A stretch of 64,000 nucleotides of DNA from Pseudorhodoferax sp032153935 (GTDB taxonomy: Bacteria; Pseudomonadota; Gammaproteobacteria; Burkholderiales; Burkholderiaceae_C), in NCBI RefSeq assembly GCF_964253035.1, contig NZ_CAXUQL020000001.1, positions 5,332,001 to 5,396,000 on the forward strand, in the 5' to 3' direction. Below, in pieces: positions 7,739 to 16,811 of this stretch (positions are counted from its first letter, which is position 1; each line of letters opens with the position of its first letter). The notes below the pieces were generated by a model that worked only from the letters and a program-made list of their open reading frames with translations, had not been told where the DNA came from and did no database searches. The translations under genes were made by a program, and so were the position numbers.

Positions 7739-9562
7739 GTGGCCGAGCCCATCGAATGGCTGGCCGATGGCGCTCCCTACAACCCGCGCTTCGGTGACCG
7801 CTACCGCTCCGAAGCCGCGCTGGCGCAGGCCCGCGGCGTGTTCCTGCACGGCTGCGGCCTGCCACAGGCCTGGGCCGGACAGCCGCACTGGACCATCCTG
7901 GAGACCGGCTTCGGCCTGGGCCTGAACTTCCTGGTGGCCTGGGCCGCCTGGCGCGCCGACCCGCAGCGTCCCGCGCGGCTGCATTTCGTCTCGGTCGAGG
8001 CCTATCCCGCGTCGGCCGAGGACCTGCGCCGCAGCACGCAAGCCTTCCCCGAACTGCAGCCGCTGGCCGACGAACTGGCCGCGCAGTGCTGGGGCCTGCG
8101 GCCCGGCGTGCACCGGCTGCGGCTGGACCGGGGCCGCGTGCTGCTGACGCTGGCCATCGGCGAGGCCCAGCCCATGCTGCGCGAACTCGTGTGCCAGGCC
8201 GACGCCGTGTTCCTGGACGGCTTCAGCCCGGCCCGCAACCCCGACATCTGGAGCCTGGACACGCTCAAGGCCGTGTCGCGCTGCTGCCGCACCGGCACCC
8301 GGCTGGCCACCTGGACCATCGCACGTGCGGTGCGCGACAACCTGGCGCCATGCGGCTTCACGGTGCAGCGCGTGGCCGGCGTGCCGCCCAAGCGCGACCG
8401 GCTGGAGGCCACCTATGCGCCGGCCTGGACTCCCCGGCTGCGCCAGCAGCCCTGGCAGGACGACGGCCCGCCCGCCCAGCCCGGCCACTGCACCGTGCTG
8501 GGCGCCGGGCTGGCCGGCGCCTGCGTGGCGCGCCAGCTGGCAGAGCGCGGCTGGCAGGTGCTGGTGCTGGACGCCGGCGCGGCACCGGCCGCCGGCGCCT
8601 CCGGCCTGCCCGCGGGCCTGTTCTCGCCGCATGACGCCGCCAGCGACACCTTGCCCACGCAGCTCTCGCGTGCCGGTGCGCGTTGCACCGCACAGCTGCT
8701 GCAGGCACTGCTGCGCGCAGGCGAGGACTACGCGCTGACCGGCGTGCTGGAACGGCGCCTGCGCGGCGCGCACCCGCTGGCCACGCCAGGCGACGCATTC
8801 AGCGCGGCCGCCGACGCCGAGCAGCTGCGGGCCGCGGGCCTGCCCGCGGACACGCCCGCGCAATGGCATGCGCTGGCTGGCTGGGTGCGCCCGGCCCGGC
8901 TCGTCGAGGCCCTGCTCGCCCATCCTGCGATCCGCTTCCAGGGCGGCTGCCGCACCACCCGGGTGCAGGCCACGCCCCAGGGCTGGTCGCTGCGCGATGC
9001 CGACGACCGTGAACTGCACGCCGCGCCGCTGCTGGTGGTGACGGCCGGCATCGGCAGCGCGGCCCTGCTGCAGATGCAGGGACTGCAGAACGTGCGCGGC
9101 CAGGTCAGCCTGGGCCCCTGCCCACCCACGCTGCCGGTGCCGGCCACGCCGGTCAACGGCCATGGCCACTTCATTCCCGGCGTGCCTGGCGCACAAGGCC
9201 CGGTCTGGATCAGCGGCTCGAGCTTCGAGCGCGGCGACACGGCCACCGACCTGCGCGAGGCCGAGCAGCGCTACAACCTCGAACGGTTGCAGGTGCTGCT
9301 GCCAGCCACTGGCCAGGCCATCGCCCAGGGGCCTGCGCCCGCGGGCTGGGCCGGCGTGCGCTGCGCCTCGCCGGACCGGCTGCCGCTGGCCGGCCCCTGG
9401 GCCGCCGGCCTGTGGGTGCTGACGGCCCTGGGCGCGCGCGGCCTCACGCTGGCGCCACTGGCCGCCGAGCTGATCGCCGCACGCCTGCATGGCGAACCGC
9501 TGCCGCTGCCCGCGCGGCTCGTCGCGGCGCTCGACCCGCGCCGGTTGCGGCCCGCCGCGTAG
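7739..9562 (+). CDS. mnmC: Bifunctional tRNA mnm5s2U34 biosynthesis enzyme MnmC
   Basis: A 607-residue bifunctional enzyme finishing 5-methylaminomethyl-2-thiouridine at the tRNA wobble position. The N-terminal methyltransferase half (about 1-240) has ETGFGLGLNFL as SAM site and VFLDGFSPARNPDIWS. The C-terminal FAD oxidoreductase half starts at VLGAGLAGACVARQL (about 251) and ends in a glycine-oxidase-like ARGLTLAPLAAELIAA. Start is a GTG at 7739, 6 bases after yggX, because the family begins right at the IEWLADGAPYNPRFGD block. Length is slightly shorter than the E. coli enzyme, as usual for betaproteobacteria. A hairpin just after the stop separates it from the convergent gene. Confidence 0.95.
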   Translation: MAEPIEWLADGAPYNPRFGDRYRSEAALAQARGVFLHGCGLPQAWAGQPHWTILETGFGLGLNFLVAWAAWRADPQRPARLHFVSVEAYPASAEDLRRSTQAFPELQPLADELAAQCWGLRPGVHRLRLDRGRVLLTLAIGEAQPMLRELVCQADAVFLDGFSPARNPDIWSLDTLKAVSRCCRTGTRLATWTIARAVRDNLAPCGFTVQRVAGVPPKRDRLEATYAPAWTPRLRQQPWQDDGPPAQPGHCTVLGAGLAGACVARQLAERGWQVLVLDAGAAPAAGASGLPAGLFSPHDAASDTLPTQLSRAGARCTAQLLQALLRAGEDYALTGVLERRLRGAHPLATPGDAFSAAADAEQLRAAGLPADTPAQWHALAGWVRPARLVEALLAHPAIRFQGGCRTTRVQATPQGWSLRDADDRELHAAPLLVVTAGIGSAALLQMQGLQNVRGQVSLGPCPPTLPVPATPVNGHGHFIPGVPGAQGPVWISGSSFERGDTATDLREAEQRYNLERLQVLLPATGQAIAQGPAPAGWAGVRCASPDRLPLAGPWAAGLWVLTALGARGLTLAPLAAELIAARLHGEPLPLPARLVAALDPRRLRPAA

Positions 9563-9565
9563 CCT

Positions 9566-9597
9566 CTAAAAGACAAGGGGCCCGAAGGCCCCTTGTC
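9566..9597 (-). terminator. Rho-independent terminator of the ABC binding-protein gene
   Basis: An 11-bp perfect stem (9572-9582 with 9587-9597), loop CGAA on the plus strand, followed on the minus strand by TTTT. It lies 20 bp past the stop of the minus-strand binding-protein gene. The stem also sits 9 bp after mnmC, so it may work from both sides, but only the minus side has the T-run. Confidence 0.85.
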
Positions 9598-9616
9598 GCT
9601 GCTGCCGCGGAAAGGC

Positions 9617-10819
9617 TCAGCGCACGACGGCGAGTTGTTCGCGCTGGCCACCCTTGTAGGTGTACAGCGTCAGCGCGCCGTTCTTGATGTCGCCCTTCTC
9701 GTCGAAGGCGATGTTGCCGGTGATGCCCTTGTATTCGATCTTGGCGAGTTCGGGCAGGTACTTCTCGGGCTCGGGCGAACCGGCCTTCTGCATGGCCGTG
9801 GCCAGCACCTTCACCGCGTCGTAGACGTAGGGGGCATACAGCTTCACGTCGACGTTGTACTTGGTCTGGAAGTCGGCCTTGAACTTGTCCAGACCTGGCT
9901 TCAGGTCGCCATCCACGCCACCGGCTTCGGCGCACACGACCTGGCTGTCGGCCATGGCGTCGCCGGCCAGCTTGGACAGCTCGTTCGTGCAGATGCCATC
10001 GCCCCCCATGAACTTGACCGTCAGGCCCAGTTGCTTGGCCTGGCGCAGCATCGGGCCGGCCACGGCGTCCATGCCGCCGTAGAACAGCACGTCGGGTTTG
10101 GCGGCCTTGAGCTTGGTCAGGATGGCGTTGAAGTCGGTCGACTTGTCGGTCGTGAACTCATGGCCGATCAGGTTGCCGTTGGCGGCCTTGACGGCCTTCT
10201 CGAACTCTTCGGCCACGCCCTGGCCGTAGGCCGTGCGGTCGTCGATCACGGCGACCGACTTGCCGGCCAGTTCGCCCACGGCGTACTTGCCCAGCGTGCT
10301 GCCCAGGTGCACGTCGTCGGCTACCACGCGGAAGGCGGTCTTGAAGCCCTGGCGCGTGTACTTGGGGTTGGTGGCGGACGGCGAAATCTGCGGAATACCG
10401 GCGTCGCTGTAGATCTTGGAGGCGGGGATGGTGGTGCCCGAGTTCAGGTGGCCGACCACGCCATGGACCTTGCTGTCCACGAGCTTCTGGGCGACCGAGG
10501 TGCCCTGCTTGGGATCGGCCGCATCGTCTTCGGCCAGCAGCTCGAACTTGGCGGTCTTGTCGCCAATCTTGAAGCCGGCGGCATTGAGTTCCTCGATGGC
10601 CATGCGGGCACCGAGTTCGTTGTCCTTGCCCAGGTGGGCGATTGGGCCGCTGGTGGGACCGACGTGGCCGATGCGGACGGTGACCGTCTCGCCGGCGGGG
10701 GCCGCAGCGGGAGCGGCCGCAGCGGGCGCAGATGCGGGCGCTGGCGCCGGTTCTTCCTTCTTGCCGCACGCAACGAGCACCATGGCGGCCAGGGCGACAG
10801 CGGTCCATTTCAACTGCAT
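9617..10819 (-). CDS. Branched-chain amino-acid ABC transporter substrate-binding lipoprotein (LivK type)
   Basis: A 400-residue type I periplasmic binding protein. The N-terminus is a lipoprotein signal peptide with lipobox LVAC (C18), then a Pro/Ala-rich tether (about 22-50) before the mature fold that starts VTVRIGHVGPTSGPIAHLG. Family landmarks are MAIEELNAAG, the SGTTIPASKIYSDAGIPQIS segment and the two Rossmann-like lobes. The ATG at 10819 is right: GGAGG lies about 7 bases upstream and the signal peptide starts there. No permease or ATPase genes are adjacent, so it is an orphan component likely serving transporters encoded elsewhere. The ligand could be leucine, isoleucine, valine or another amino acid or organic acid. 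Confidence 0.9.
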   Translation of the reverse strand: MQLKWTAVALAAMVLVACGKKEEPAPAPASAPAAAAPAAAPAGETVTVRIGHVGPTSGPIAHLGKDNELGARMAIEELNAAGFKIGDKTAKFELLAEDDAADPKQGTSVAQKLVDSKVHGVVGHLNSGTTIPASKIYSDAGIPQISPSATNPKYTRQGFKTAFRVVADDVHLGSTLGKYAVGELAGKSVAVIDDRTAYGQGVAEEFEKAVKAANGNLIGHEFTTDKSTDFNAILTKLKAAKPDVLFYGGMDAVAGPMLRQAKQLGLTVKFMGGDGICTNELSKLAGDAMADSQVVCAEAGGVDGDLKPGLDKFKADFQTKYNVDVKLYAPYVYDAVKVLATAMQKAGSPEPEKYLPELAKIEYKGITGNIAFDEKGDIKNGALTLYTYKGGQREQLAVVR

Positions 10820-10924
10820 AAGAATCCTCCAGACAGGGAAAAACGAGAGATCAGGTTTATACATCTGCCGGTATGCAATTTGCGGGCCCGGCTGCACTGA
10901 TCGGCACAAACGCCACTAGGGGTT

Positions 10925-11266
10925 TCACGCAGGTGGACGCTGGGCCAGTTCGGCCGCGACGGCCTCGGCCACGGCCTGGCGCACGACGAACTCGATCTCC
11001 TCGCGCAGGCGCGGCACCAGCGCGTGCGTGTGCTGCAGCACCATGCTGGCAACGGCGTCGTGCAGCTGCTGTTCGAGCGCCAGGTCCACACGCTGCATGA
11101 CACGGTGCAGCAGCTGGTCTTCGAGCGCCTGCGCGTCGCGCGGCGCTGCCACCGGAGCGGATGGCGCCAAGGGCGGCGGCGGCACGGGCTCCACGCGCGC
11201 CGCGGCGCCGACCACCTCGGTCAGCACCGGCACGTAGCGCGGTGGCACGCGGGGCAGCTCGCTCAT
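10925..11266 (-). CDS. Unrecognised 113-residue protein downstream of holC
   Basis: I do not recognise a named family. The first 50 residues are Pro/Ala/Val-rich and probably flexible. The rest (about 48-110) is a long predicted amphipathic helix with regular Leu/Val spacing, running from LEDQLLHRVMQRVDLALEQQ to the C-terminus, which suggests a coiled-coil or oligomerising domain. It starts 4 bases after the holC stop, so it is surely co-transcribed with pepA-holC. No signal peptide or membrane segment is visible. Codon use matches the neighbours. Confidence 0.75.
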   Translation of the reverse strand: MSELPRVPPRYVPVLTEVVGAAARVEPVPPPPLAPSAPVAAPRDAQALEDQLLHRVMQRVDLALEQQLHDAVASMVLQHTHALVPRLREEIEFVVRQAVAEAVAAELAQRPPA

Positions 11267-11270
11267 GGGA

Positions 11271-11702
11271 TCACTCCTTGAGTTCCAGGTCGTGCCGCAC
11301 GATGGCGTAGCCGCGCGCCACGTAGTGCTTCCAGCGCCCGCGCGCGAGCGAGCGGTCTTCCTCGTCGTTGCTGACCACTTCGATCAGGCGCTCGAAGCGT
11401 TCGAAGCCGGCCGGCACCAGGCCGCCCAGGTTCACGAGCACGGGCAGTGCCGGTGCCTGCAGCACGTCCACGGCCAGCACCACGGGCGAGGCGGCCAGCA
11501 CGCGCTCCGGGCTGCTGCCCAGCATGCCGTGCGGCACGAAGTCCAGCGGCGAGAAGGTCCACAGTTGCTGGTCGAGCCGGGCCAGCATGTCGTCCGGGCC
11601 GCTCACGACGGCGCGCGCGCCGCCCGCCACGGCCTTGCGCAGCAGCCGGCAGGCATAGGCCAGCTTGTCCGGGGCGTTGAAGTGGAAGGCGATCTCGGTC
11701 AT
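11271..11702 (-). CDS. holC: DNA polymerase III chi subunit
   Basis: A 143-residue clamp-loader accessory subunit that links the pol III clamp loader to single-strand binding protein. The N-terminus TEIAFHFNAPDKLAYACRLL matches the family start, followed by LDQQLWTFSPLDFVPHG, PVLVNLGG and the C-terminal RGRWKHYVARGYAIVRHDL. The ATG at 11702 is 29 bp after the pepA stop. The pepA-holC order is conserved across many proteobacteria, which supports both calls. Expected cytoplasmic and constitutive. Confidence 0.93.
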   Translation of the reverse strand: MTEIAFHFNAPDKLAYACRLLRKAVAGGARAVVSGPDDMLARLDQQLWTFSPLDFVPHGMLGSSPERVLAASPVVLAVDVLQAPALPVLVNLGGLVPAGFERFERLIEVVSNDEEDRSLARGRWKHYVARGYAIVRHDLELKE

Positions 11703-11731
11703 GCCCGCGGATGGCTCCCGCTCACAGCTTC

Positions 11732-13216
11732 TTAGGTCTTGACGCTGCGCTTGCGGGCCGCGGTCTTGGGTGCGGCGGCAGCCTTGCCGGCCTGGTCCAA
11801 CAGGTAGGCCAGCAGCAGGCCGACCGGACGGCCGGTCGAACCCTTGGCGGCACCACCCTTCCAGGCCGTGCCGGCGATGTCCAGGTGCGCCCAGGCGCGC
11901 GTGCCGACGAAGCGCTGCAGGAACTTGGCGGCCGTCACCGCGCCGCCCGCGCGGCCCGCCACGTTGGCGACGTCGGCGAAGTTGGTCTTCAGGCCATCGG
12001 CGTAGTCGTCGTCCAGCGGCAGGCGCCAGCAGGGATCGAGCGCGCTCTCGCCGGCGGCCAGCAGCGCGGCGGCCAGCGCCTCGTCGTTGGAGAACAGGCC
12101 GCTGCGCACGCCGCCCAGCGCGACCACGCAGGCGCCCGTCAAGGTGGCGATGTCGACGATGGCCGCGGGCTTGAAGCGCTCGGCGTAGGTCAGTGCATCG
12201 CACAGGATCAGCCGGCCCTCGGCATCGGTGTTGAGGATCTCGATGGTCTGCCCGCTCATGCTCGTGACCACGTCGCCGGGCTTGATGGCGCGGCCGTCCG
12301 GCATGTTCTCGCAGCTGGCGATCAGGCCGACCACGTTGATGGCGGGCCGGATCTCGGCCAGCGCGCGGAACACGCCCAGCACGCTGGCGGCGCCGCACAT
12401 GTCGAACTTCATCTCGTCCATCTCGCCGGCGGGCTTGATGGAGATGCCGCCGGTGTCGAAGCTGATGCCCTTGCCGACCAGCACCGTGGGCGCCACACCG
12501 CGCGCCGCGCCGTTGTAGCGCAGCACGGCGAAGCGCAGCGGCTCCTCGGAACCCTGGGCCACGGCCATGAAGGCACCCATGCCGAGCTTGGCGACCTCGC
12601 GCGGGCCCAGCACCTCGCAGCTGATGCCGGGATGGCGGGCCAGCGACTTGGCGGCGTTGGCGATCAGCGTGGGCGTGGCATGGTTGCCAGGCCGGTTGCC
12701 CCATTCCTTGGCGAACTCCACGCCGGCCACCAGGCCCACGGCCTGGTCGAACGCGGCGCGGGCCTTGGCCACCTCGGCCACCGCGACGACGACCTGGGCC
12801 AGCTTGCGCGGCTCGGGCTTGGACTTGGTGGCGGTGTAGACATAGCTGGCATCGGCCACGGCGGCGATGGCGGCGTGCAGTGCGGACTCGGTCCAGGGCC
12901 CGGCGCAGCACAGCACCAGGCGCTTGGCCTGGCGCAGCGTGCCCATGCCGGCCAGAACGGCCTGGCGCACGGTGCGCGCGCTGCCATCGCCGCTGCCGGC
13001 CAGCACCACCCGCGTGGCCGCCACGCCCTGCGGCTGGTACAGGGCCAGCGTCTTGCCGGCCTTGCCGTCGAAGTCGCCGGATTTGCGCGCCTGCGCGATC
13101 CAGCCGGACAGTGCGTCCTTGCCCGCTGCCGCGGTTTCGGGCACCAATACCAGCAGGGCATCGCACCTGGCGCTGGCACAGCCTGCCGCGTCGAGGGACT
13201 TGAGTTCGAAGTTCAT
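11732..13216 (-). CDS. pepA: Leucyl aminopeptidase (M17 family)
   Basis: A 494-residue cytosolic dizinc aminopeptidase removing N-terminal residues from peptides. The catalytic C-terminal half has VGKGISFDTGGISIKPAG, EMKFDMCGAASVLG and the signature NTDAEGRLILCDAL, which hold the metal ligands and the active-site Lys and Arg. The N-terminal half is the Rossmann-like domain seen in hexameric PepA. The start at 13216 begins MNFELKSLD, as in other family members. Its start is only 23 bp from the divergent lptF start, so the promoters of the two operons must overlap or lie inside the opposite gene. In E. coli PepA also binds DNA; nothing here shows that. Confidence 0.95.
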   Translation of the reverse strand: MNFELKSLDAAGCASARCDALLVLVPETAAAGKDALSGWIAQARKSGDFDGKAGKTLALYQPQGVAATRVVLAGSGDGSARTVRQAVLAGMGTLRQAKRLVLCCAGPWTESALHAAIAAVADASYVYTATKSKPEPRKLAQVVVAVAEVAKARAAFDQAVGLVAGVEFAKEWGNRPGNHATPTLIANAAKSLARHPGISCEVLGPREVAKLGMGAFMAVAQGSEEPLRFAVLRYNGAARGVAPTVLVGKGISFDTGGISIKPAGEMDEMKFDMCGAASVLGVFRALAEIRPAINVVGLIASCENMPDGRAIKPGDVVTSMSGQTIEILNTDAEGRLILCDALTYAERFKPAAIVDIATLTGACVVALGGVRSGLFSNDEALAAALLAAGESALDPCWRLPLDDDYADGLKTNFADVANVAGRAGGAVTAAKFLQRFVGTRAWAHLDIAGTAWKGGAAKGSTGRPVGLLLAYLLDQAGKAAAAPKTAARKRSVKT

Positions 13217-13239
13217 AATCCAGCCTTTTTTGGCTGGCG

Positions 13240-14355
13240 ATGTTATTCCATTCCTCCCTACGCAAGGAGCTGGCCAGGGGCTTTGGCGCAACCTTCGTCG
13301 CGCTCATCACCATCGTGATGACCATGCTGCTGATCAGCACGCTGCGGCTGGCCTCGCGTGGGCGCGTGAACCCCTCGGACGTGCTGCAGGTGCTGGGCTA
13401 CACCATCCTGGGCCACCTGCCCACCATCCTCACGCTGAGCCTGTTCGTGGCCTGCGTGGCCACGCTCTCGCGCATGTACCGCGACAGCGAGATGGTGATC
13501 TGGTTCACCGCAGGCCAGGGGCCGGCGCGGCTGTTCGTGCCGCTGCTGCGCTTCGCCTGGCCGATGCTGCTGGTGGTGGCCAGCATGGCGCTGGTGGTCT
13601 GGCCCTGGTCTAACCAGCAGATCCAGGAGCTGCGCACGCGCTTCGAGCAGCGCAGCGACGTGGAGCGCGTGACGCCGGGCCAGTTCCAGGAATCGGCCGA
13701 CGGCAGCCGCGTGTTCTTCGTCGACAAGGATTCGCCGGACGCGATGAACGTAAACAACGTGTTCATGTCCGCGCAGGACGCGGGCAAGGAGTCGGTGACC
13801 TCGGCCCGTGCGGCCCGCACCGAGATCCGCGGTGACGACCGCTTCGTGCTGCTGACCGATGGCCAGCGGCTGGAAACCATCGCCGGCAAGGAGTCGCTGC
13901 GCATCACCGAGTTCCAGGAGTACGGCACGCGCATCGGCGACAGCAACGTCGGCGGCGCGCAGCGCGTGAACCCGCGCACGCTGTCGACCATGGCACTGCT
14001 GGCCGAGCCCACGCCCGCGAACCAGGCCGAGCTGTCCTGGCGCATCGGTTTTGCGATCGCGGCCTTCAACTTCCTGCTGCTCTCGCTGGCGCTGGCCAGC
14101 GGCAACCCGCGCTCGGCGCGCAGCGGCAACCTGGTGCTGTCGCTGTTCGCCTTCGTCGTCTACTACAACCTGATCAACCTGGGGCAGAGCTGGATCGCCA
14201 GCGGCCGCGTCGGCTTTGCGGCCTTCGTCGTGCTGGTGCATGGCGGCGTGCTGCTGCTGGCGCTGCTGGCGCTGGCCCAGCGCCACCACCGCTTCAGCCT
14301 GCGTGCCTGGCTGCGCCGCGGCCGCGCCCTGCCCGACTCCGCGCAAGCCACATGA
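13240..14355 (+). CDS. lptF: LPS export ABC transporter permease LptF
   Basis: A 371-residue inner-membrane protein. Three transmembrane segments precede and three follow a periplasmic beta-jellyroll domain (about 120-265), the LptF/LptG layout. The N-terminus LFHSSLRKELARGFGATFV and the coupling region before TM2 match the family. With LptG and the ATPase LptB (not in this window) it extracts lipopolysaccharide from the inner membrane and passes it to LptC/LptA. The stop overlaps the lptG start as ATGA. It is divergent from pepA, as in many Gram-negative genomes. Confidence 0.95.
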   Translation: MLFHSSLRKELARGFGATFVALITIVMTMLLISTLRLASRGRVNPSDVLQVLGYTILGHLPTILTLSLFVACVATLSRMYRDSEMVIWFTAGQGPARLFVPLLRFAWPMLLVVASMALVVWPWSNQQIQELRTRFEQRSDVERVTPGQFQESADGSRVFFVDKDSPDAMNVNNVFMSAQDAGKESVTSARAARTEIRGDDRFVLLTDGQRLETIAGKESLRITEFQEYGTRIGDSNVGGAQRVNPRTLSTMALLAEPTPANQAELSWRIGFAIAAFNFLLLSLALASGNPRSARSGNLVLSLFAFVVYYNLINLGQSWIASGRVGFAAFVVLVHGGVLLLALLALAQRHHRFSLRAWLRRGRALPDSAQAT

Positions 14356-15452
14356 AAACCATCCGCCGCCTGATCTACCGCGAGCAGCTGACGGCCGTGG
14401 GCTTCGTCACGCTGGGCTTCCTGGCGCTGTTCTTCTTCTTCGACTTCGTCGACGAGCTGTCGGACATCGGCAAGTACGGCGCTGCGGGCTACCAGCTGAC
14501 CCATGCGCTGCTGTACGTGGCGCTGCTGGTGCCCAATCACCTCTACGAACTGCTGCCGATCACGCTGTTGATCGGCACCATCTTCGTGATGGCGCGCTTC
14601 GCCCAGAGTTCCGAATACACCATCCTGCGCACCAGCGGCCTGGGGCCGTGGCGCGCGCTCGGCACGCTCGTGGCGCTGGGCCTGGGCTTCGTGCTGTTGA
14701 CCTTCGCCGTGGGCGACTACGTGGCACCGGCCACCGACCGCATGGCGCAGTTGCTCAAGGCGCGCTATCAGGGCCGCATCACGATCGGCCAGACCGGTGC
14801 CTGGCTCAAGGAGGGGCAGCGCGAGCACTCGTATGCCGCCAACGTCGCGGCGCTGACGCCGGACGGGCAGATGCAGGGCGTGCGCATCTTCGAATTCGAC
14901 GGCCACAACAGCCTGCGCTCGGCCGTGCAGGCCGAGCGCGCGCGCTTCGCCAGCGGCGGCTGGGAACTCGAAGGCGTGCAGCGCACCACCTACCGCCACA
15001 GCGGCGACGAGGCCAGCGTGCAGCGCGAGCGCCTGCCCCAGCTGCGCTGGGACACCGGCATCACCTACGAGATGGTGACCACCGCACTGCTCAAGCCCGA
15101 CCGCATGCGCACCATCGACCTGTTCCAGTACATCCAGCATCTGAACGCGAACCAGCAGTCGGCCCAGCGCTTCGAGATCGAGTTCTGGCGCAAGGTGTTC
15201 TACCCGATCAGCTGTGTGGTGATGGTGGTGCTGGCCCTGCCCTTCGCCTACCTGCACTTTCGCAACACCGGCATCGCGGGCTATGTGTTCGGCGGCGTGA
15301 TGGCCGGCATCAGCTTCTTCCTGCTCAACAACGTGTTCGGCTACATCGGCAACCTGCAGAACTGGCAGCCCTGGCTGACGGCGGCGGCACCGGGGCTGAT
15401 CTACAGCGCGATCTCGCTCGGGGCTTTCGGCTGGCTGGTGCTGCGGCGATGA
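14352..15452 (+). CDS. lptG: LPS export ABC transporter permease LptG
   Basis: A 366-residue partner of LptF with the same topology: three N-terminal transmembrane helices, a periplasmic jellyroll domain (about 125-265) and three C-terminal helices. Landmarks are KTIRRLIYREQLTAVGFVTL at the start, PNHLYELLPITLLIGTIF in the second helix pair and AQRFEIEFWRKVFYPISC before TM4. Start and stop both overlap neighbours (ATGA at each side), so lptF, lptG and the CbiX-type gene are translated as a tight unit. Confidence 0.95.
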   Translation: MKTIRRLIYREQLTAVGFVTLGFLALFFFFDFVDELSDIGKYGAAGYQLTHALLYVALLVPNHLYELLPITLLIGTIFVMARFAQSSEYTILRTSGLGPWRALGTLVALGLGFVLLTFAVGDYVAPATDRMAQLLKARYQGRITIGQTGAWLKEGQREHSYAANVAALTPDGQMQGVRIFEFDGHNSLRSAVQAERARFASGGWELEGVQRTTYRHSGDEASVQRERLPQLRWDTGITYEMVTTALLKPDRMRTIDLFQYIQHLNANQQSAQRFEIEFWRKVFYPISCVVMVVLALPFAYLHFRNTGIAGYVFGGVMAGISFFLLNNVFGYIGNLQNWQPWLTAAAPGLIYSAISLGAFGWLVLRR

Positions 15453-15805
15453 AGGGGATCGTGCTGTTCGGCCATGGCTCGCGCGACGCGGCCTGGCGCG
15501 CCCCCATGGAGGCCGTGGCCGCGCGCATCACGGCGCAAGCCGGGGCGCCCGCGGTGCGTTGCGCCTACCTGGAGCTGTGCACGCCCGATTTCGCCACGGC
15601 CAGTGCCGAACTCGTGGCGCTGGGCGTGACCGAGTTGCGCGTGCTGCCCATGTTCCTCGGCATGGGGCGCCATGCGCGCGAGGATCTCCCCGCTTTGGTG
15701 CATGCGCTGCAGGAACGCTGCCCCCGTCTCAGCATTCAGGTGCTTCCGCCCGTGGGGGAGCACCCCAGCGCACTCGACCTGTTCGCCCAGCTGGCAAGTC
15801 TTTAG
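15449..15805 (+). CDS. CbiX/SirB-type sirohydrochlorin chelatase family protein (short form)
   Basis: A 118-residue single-domain class II chelatase of the CbiX-small type. The N-terminal FGHGSRDAAW carries the metal-binding His (H9), and a second His is in FLGMGRHAREDLP. Such enzymes put Fe or Co into sirohydrochlorin, giving siroheme or a cobalamin precursor; short forms work as dimers. It overlaps the lptG stop (ATGA) and lies 42 bp before cysB. Because siroheme is the sulfite-reductase cofactor, the position next to the sulfur regulator CysB fits an iron-inserting role, but that is inference. Confidence 0.85.
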   Translation: MKGIVLFGHGSRDAAWRAPMEAVAARITAQAGAPAVRCAYLELCTPDFATASAELVALGVTELRVLPMFLGMGRHAREDLPALVHALQERCPRLSIQVLPPVGEHPSALDLFAQLASL

Positions 15806-15847
15806 ACGATTGCGACATAATGATCTTCGTCGTTAGGCGAAATCATT

Positions 15848-16789
15848 ATGAATTTGCACCAGTTCCGCTTTGTCCAGGAGGCCGCGCGCCGCAACCTCAA
15901 CCTCACCGAGGCGGCCAAGGCCCTGCACACCTCGCAGCCCGGGGTGTCCAAGGCCATCATCGAACTGGAAGAAGAACTGGGCATCGAGATCTTCGCGCGC
16001 CACGGCAAGCGCTTGAAGCGCATCACCGAGCCCGGCCAGCATGTGCTGCGCAGCATCGAGCTGATCATGCGCGAAGTTGGCAACCTCAAGCGCATCGGCG
16101 AGCAGTTCAGCGCCGAGGACAGCGGCACGCTGTCGATCGCCACCACCCACACCCAGGCCCGCTATGTGTTGCCTGTGCCCGTGGCCAGGCTGCGCGAGGC
16201 CTACCCCAAGGTCAACGTGAGCTTGCACCAGGGCGCGCCCGACCAGGTGGCACGCATGCTGATCGACGAGGTGGCCGAGATCGGCATCGCCACCGAATCG
16301 CTGTCCAACTACACCGAGCTGCTGACCCTGCCCTGCTACGAATGGCAGCACGTGCTGGTATTGCCCAAGGACCACCCGCTCGTGGCCAAGGAGCGCCTGA
16401 CGCTGGAAGACATCGCGGCCGAGCCCATCATCACCTACCACCCCTCGTTCACGGGCCGCACGCGCGTGGACCATGCCTTCGCGCAGCGCCACCTGACGCC
16501 GCGCATCGCGCTGGAGGCGATCGACTCGGACGTGATCAAGACCTACGTGCGCCTGGGCCTGGGCCTGGGGATCGTGGCCGAGATGGCGGTGCGCGACGAC
16601 ACTGGCGGCGAACTCGTGTCGCGCCCCATGGGCCAGCTGTTCGGCATGAACGTGGCGCGCGTGGCCTTCAAGCGCGGCGCCTACCTGCGCAATTTCGTCT
16701 ACCGCTTCGCCGAACTGCTGAGCGACCGGCTGGACCGCAACCTGGTGGCCAAGGCGATGACCGGCCACGCCAACGATTACGAGCTCTGA
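15848..16789 (+). CDS. cysB: LysR-type sulfur-assimilation regulator CysB
   Basis: A 313-residue LysR regulator. The winged HTH is at about 1-60 (FRFVQEAARRNLNLTEAAKA, then TSQPGVSKAIIELEEELG), and the effector domain (about 90-300) has TTHTQARYVLP, the CysB-type SxxTxxxR inducer pocket seen in TTHTQARY. CysB activates sulfate uptake and assimilation with acetylserine as inducer and responds to sulfur limitation. The full length and the IFARHGKRLKRITEPGQ segment distinguish it from generic LysR proteins; Cbl is the close alternative. Its upstream gap is short (42 bp) and AT-rich. Confidence 0.9.
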   Translation: MNLHQFRFVQEAARRNLNLTEAAKALHTSQPGVSKAIIELEEELGIEIFARHGKRLKRITEPGQHVLRSIELIMREVGNLKRIGEQFSAEDSGTLSIATTHTQARYVLPVPVARLREAYPKVNVSLHQGAPDQVARMLIDEVAEIGIATESLSNYTELLTLPCYEWQHVLVLPKDHPLVAKERLTLEDIAAEPIITYHPSFTGRTRVDHAFAQRHLTPRIALEAIDSDVIKTYVRLGLGLGIVAEMAVRDDTGGELVSRPMGQLFGMNVARVAFKRGAYLRNFVYRFAELLSDRLDRNLVAKAMTGHANDYEL

Positions 16790-16811
16790 CCCCACCCCAC
16801 GCGTTCATCCG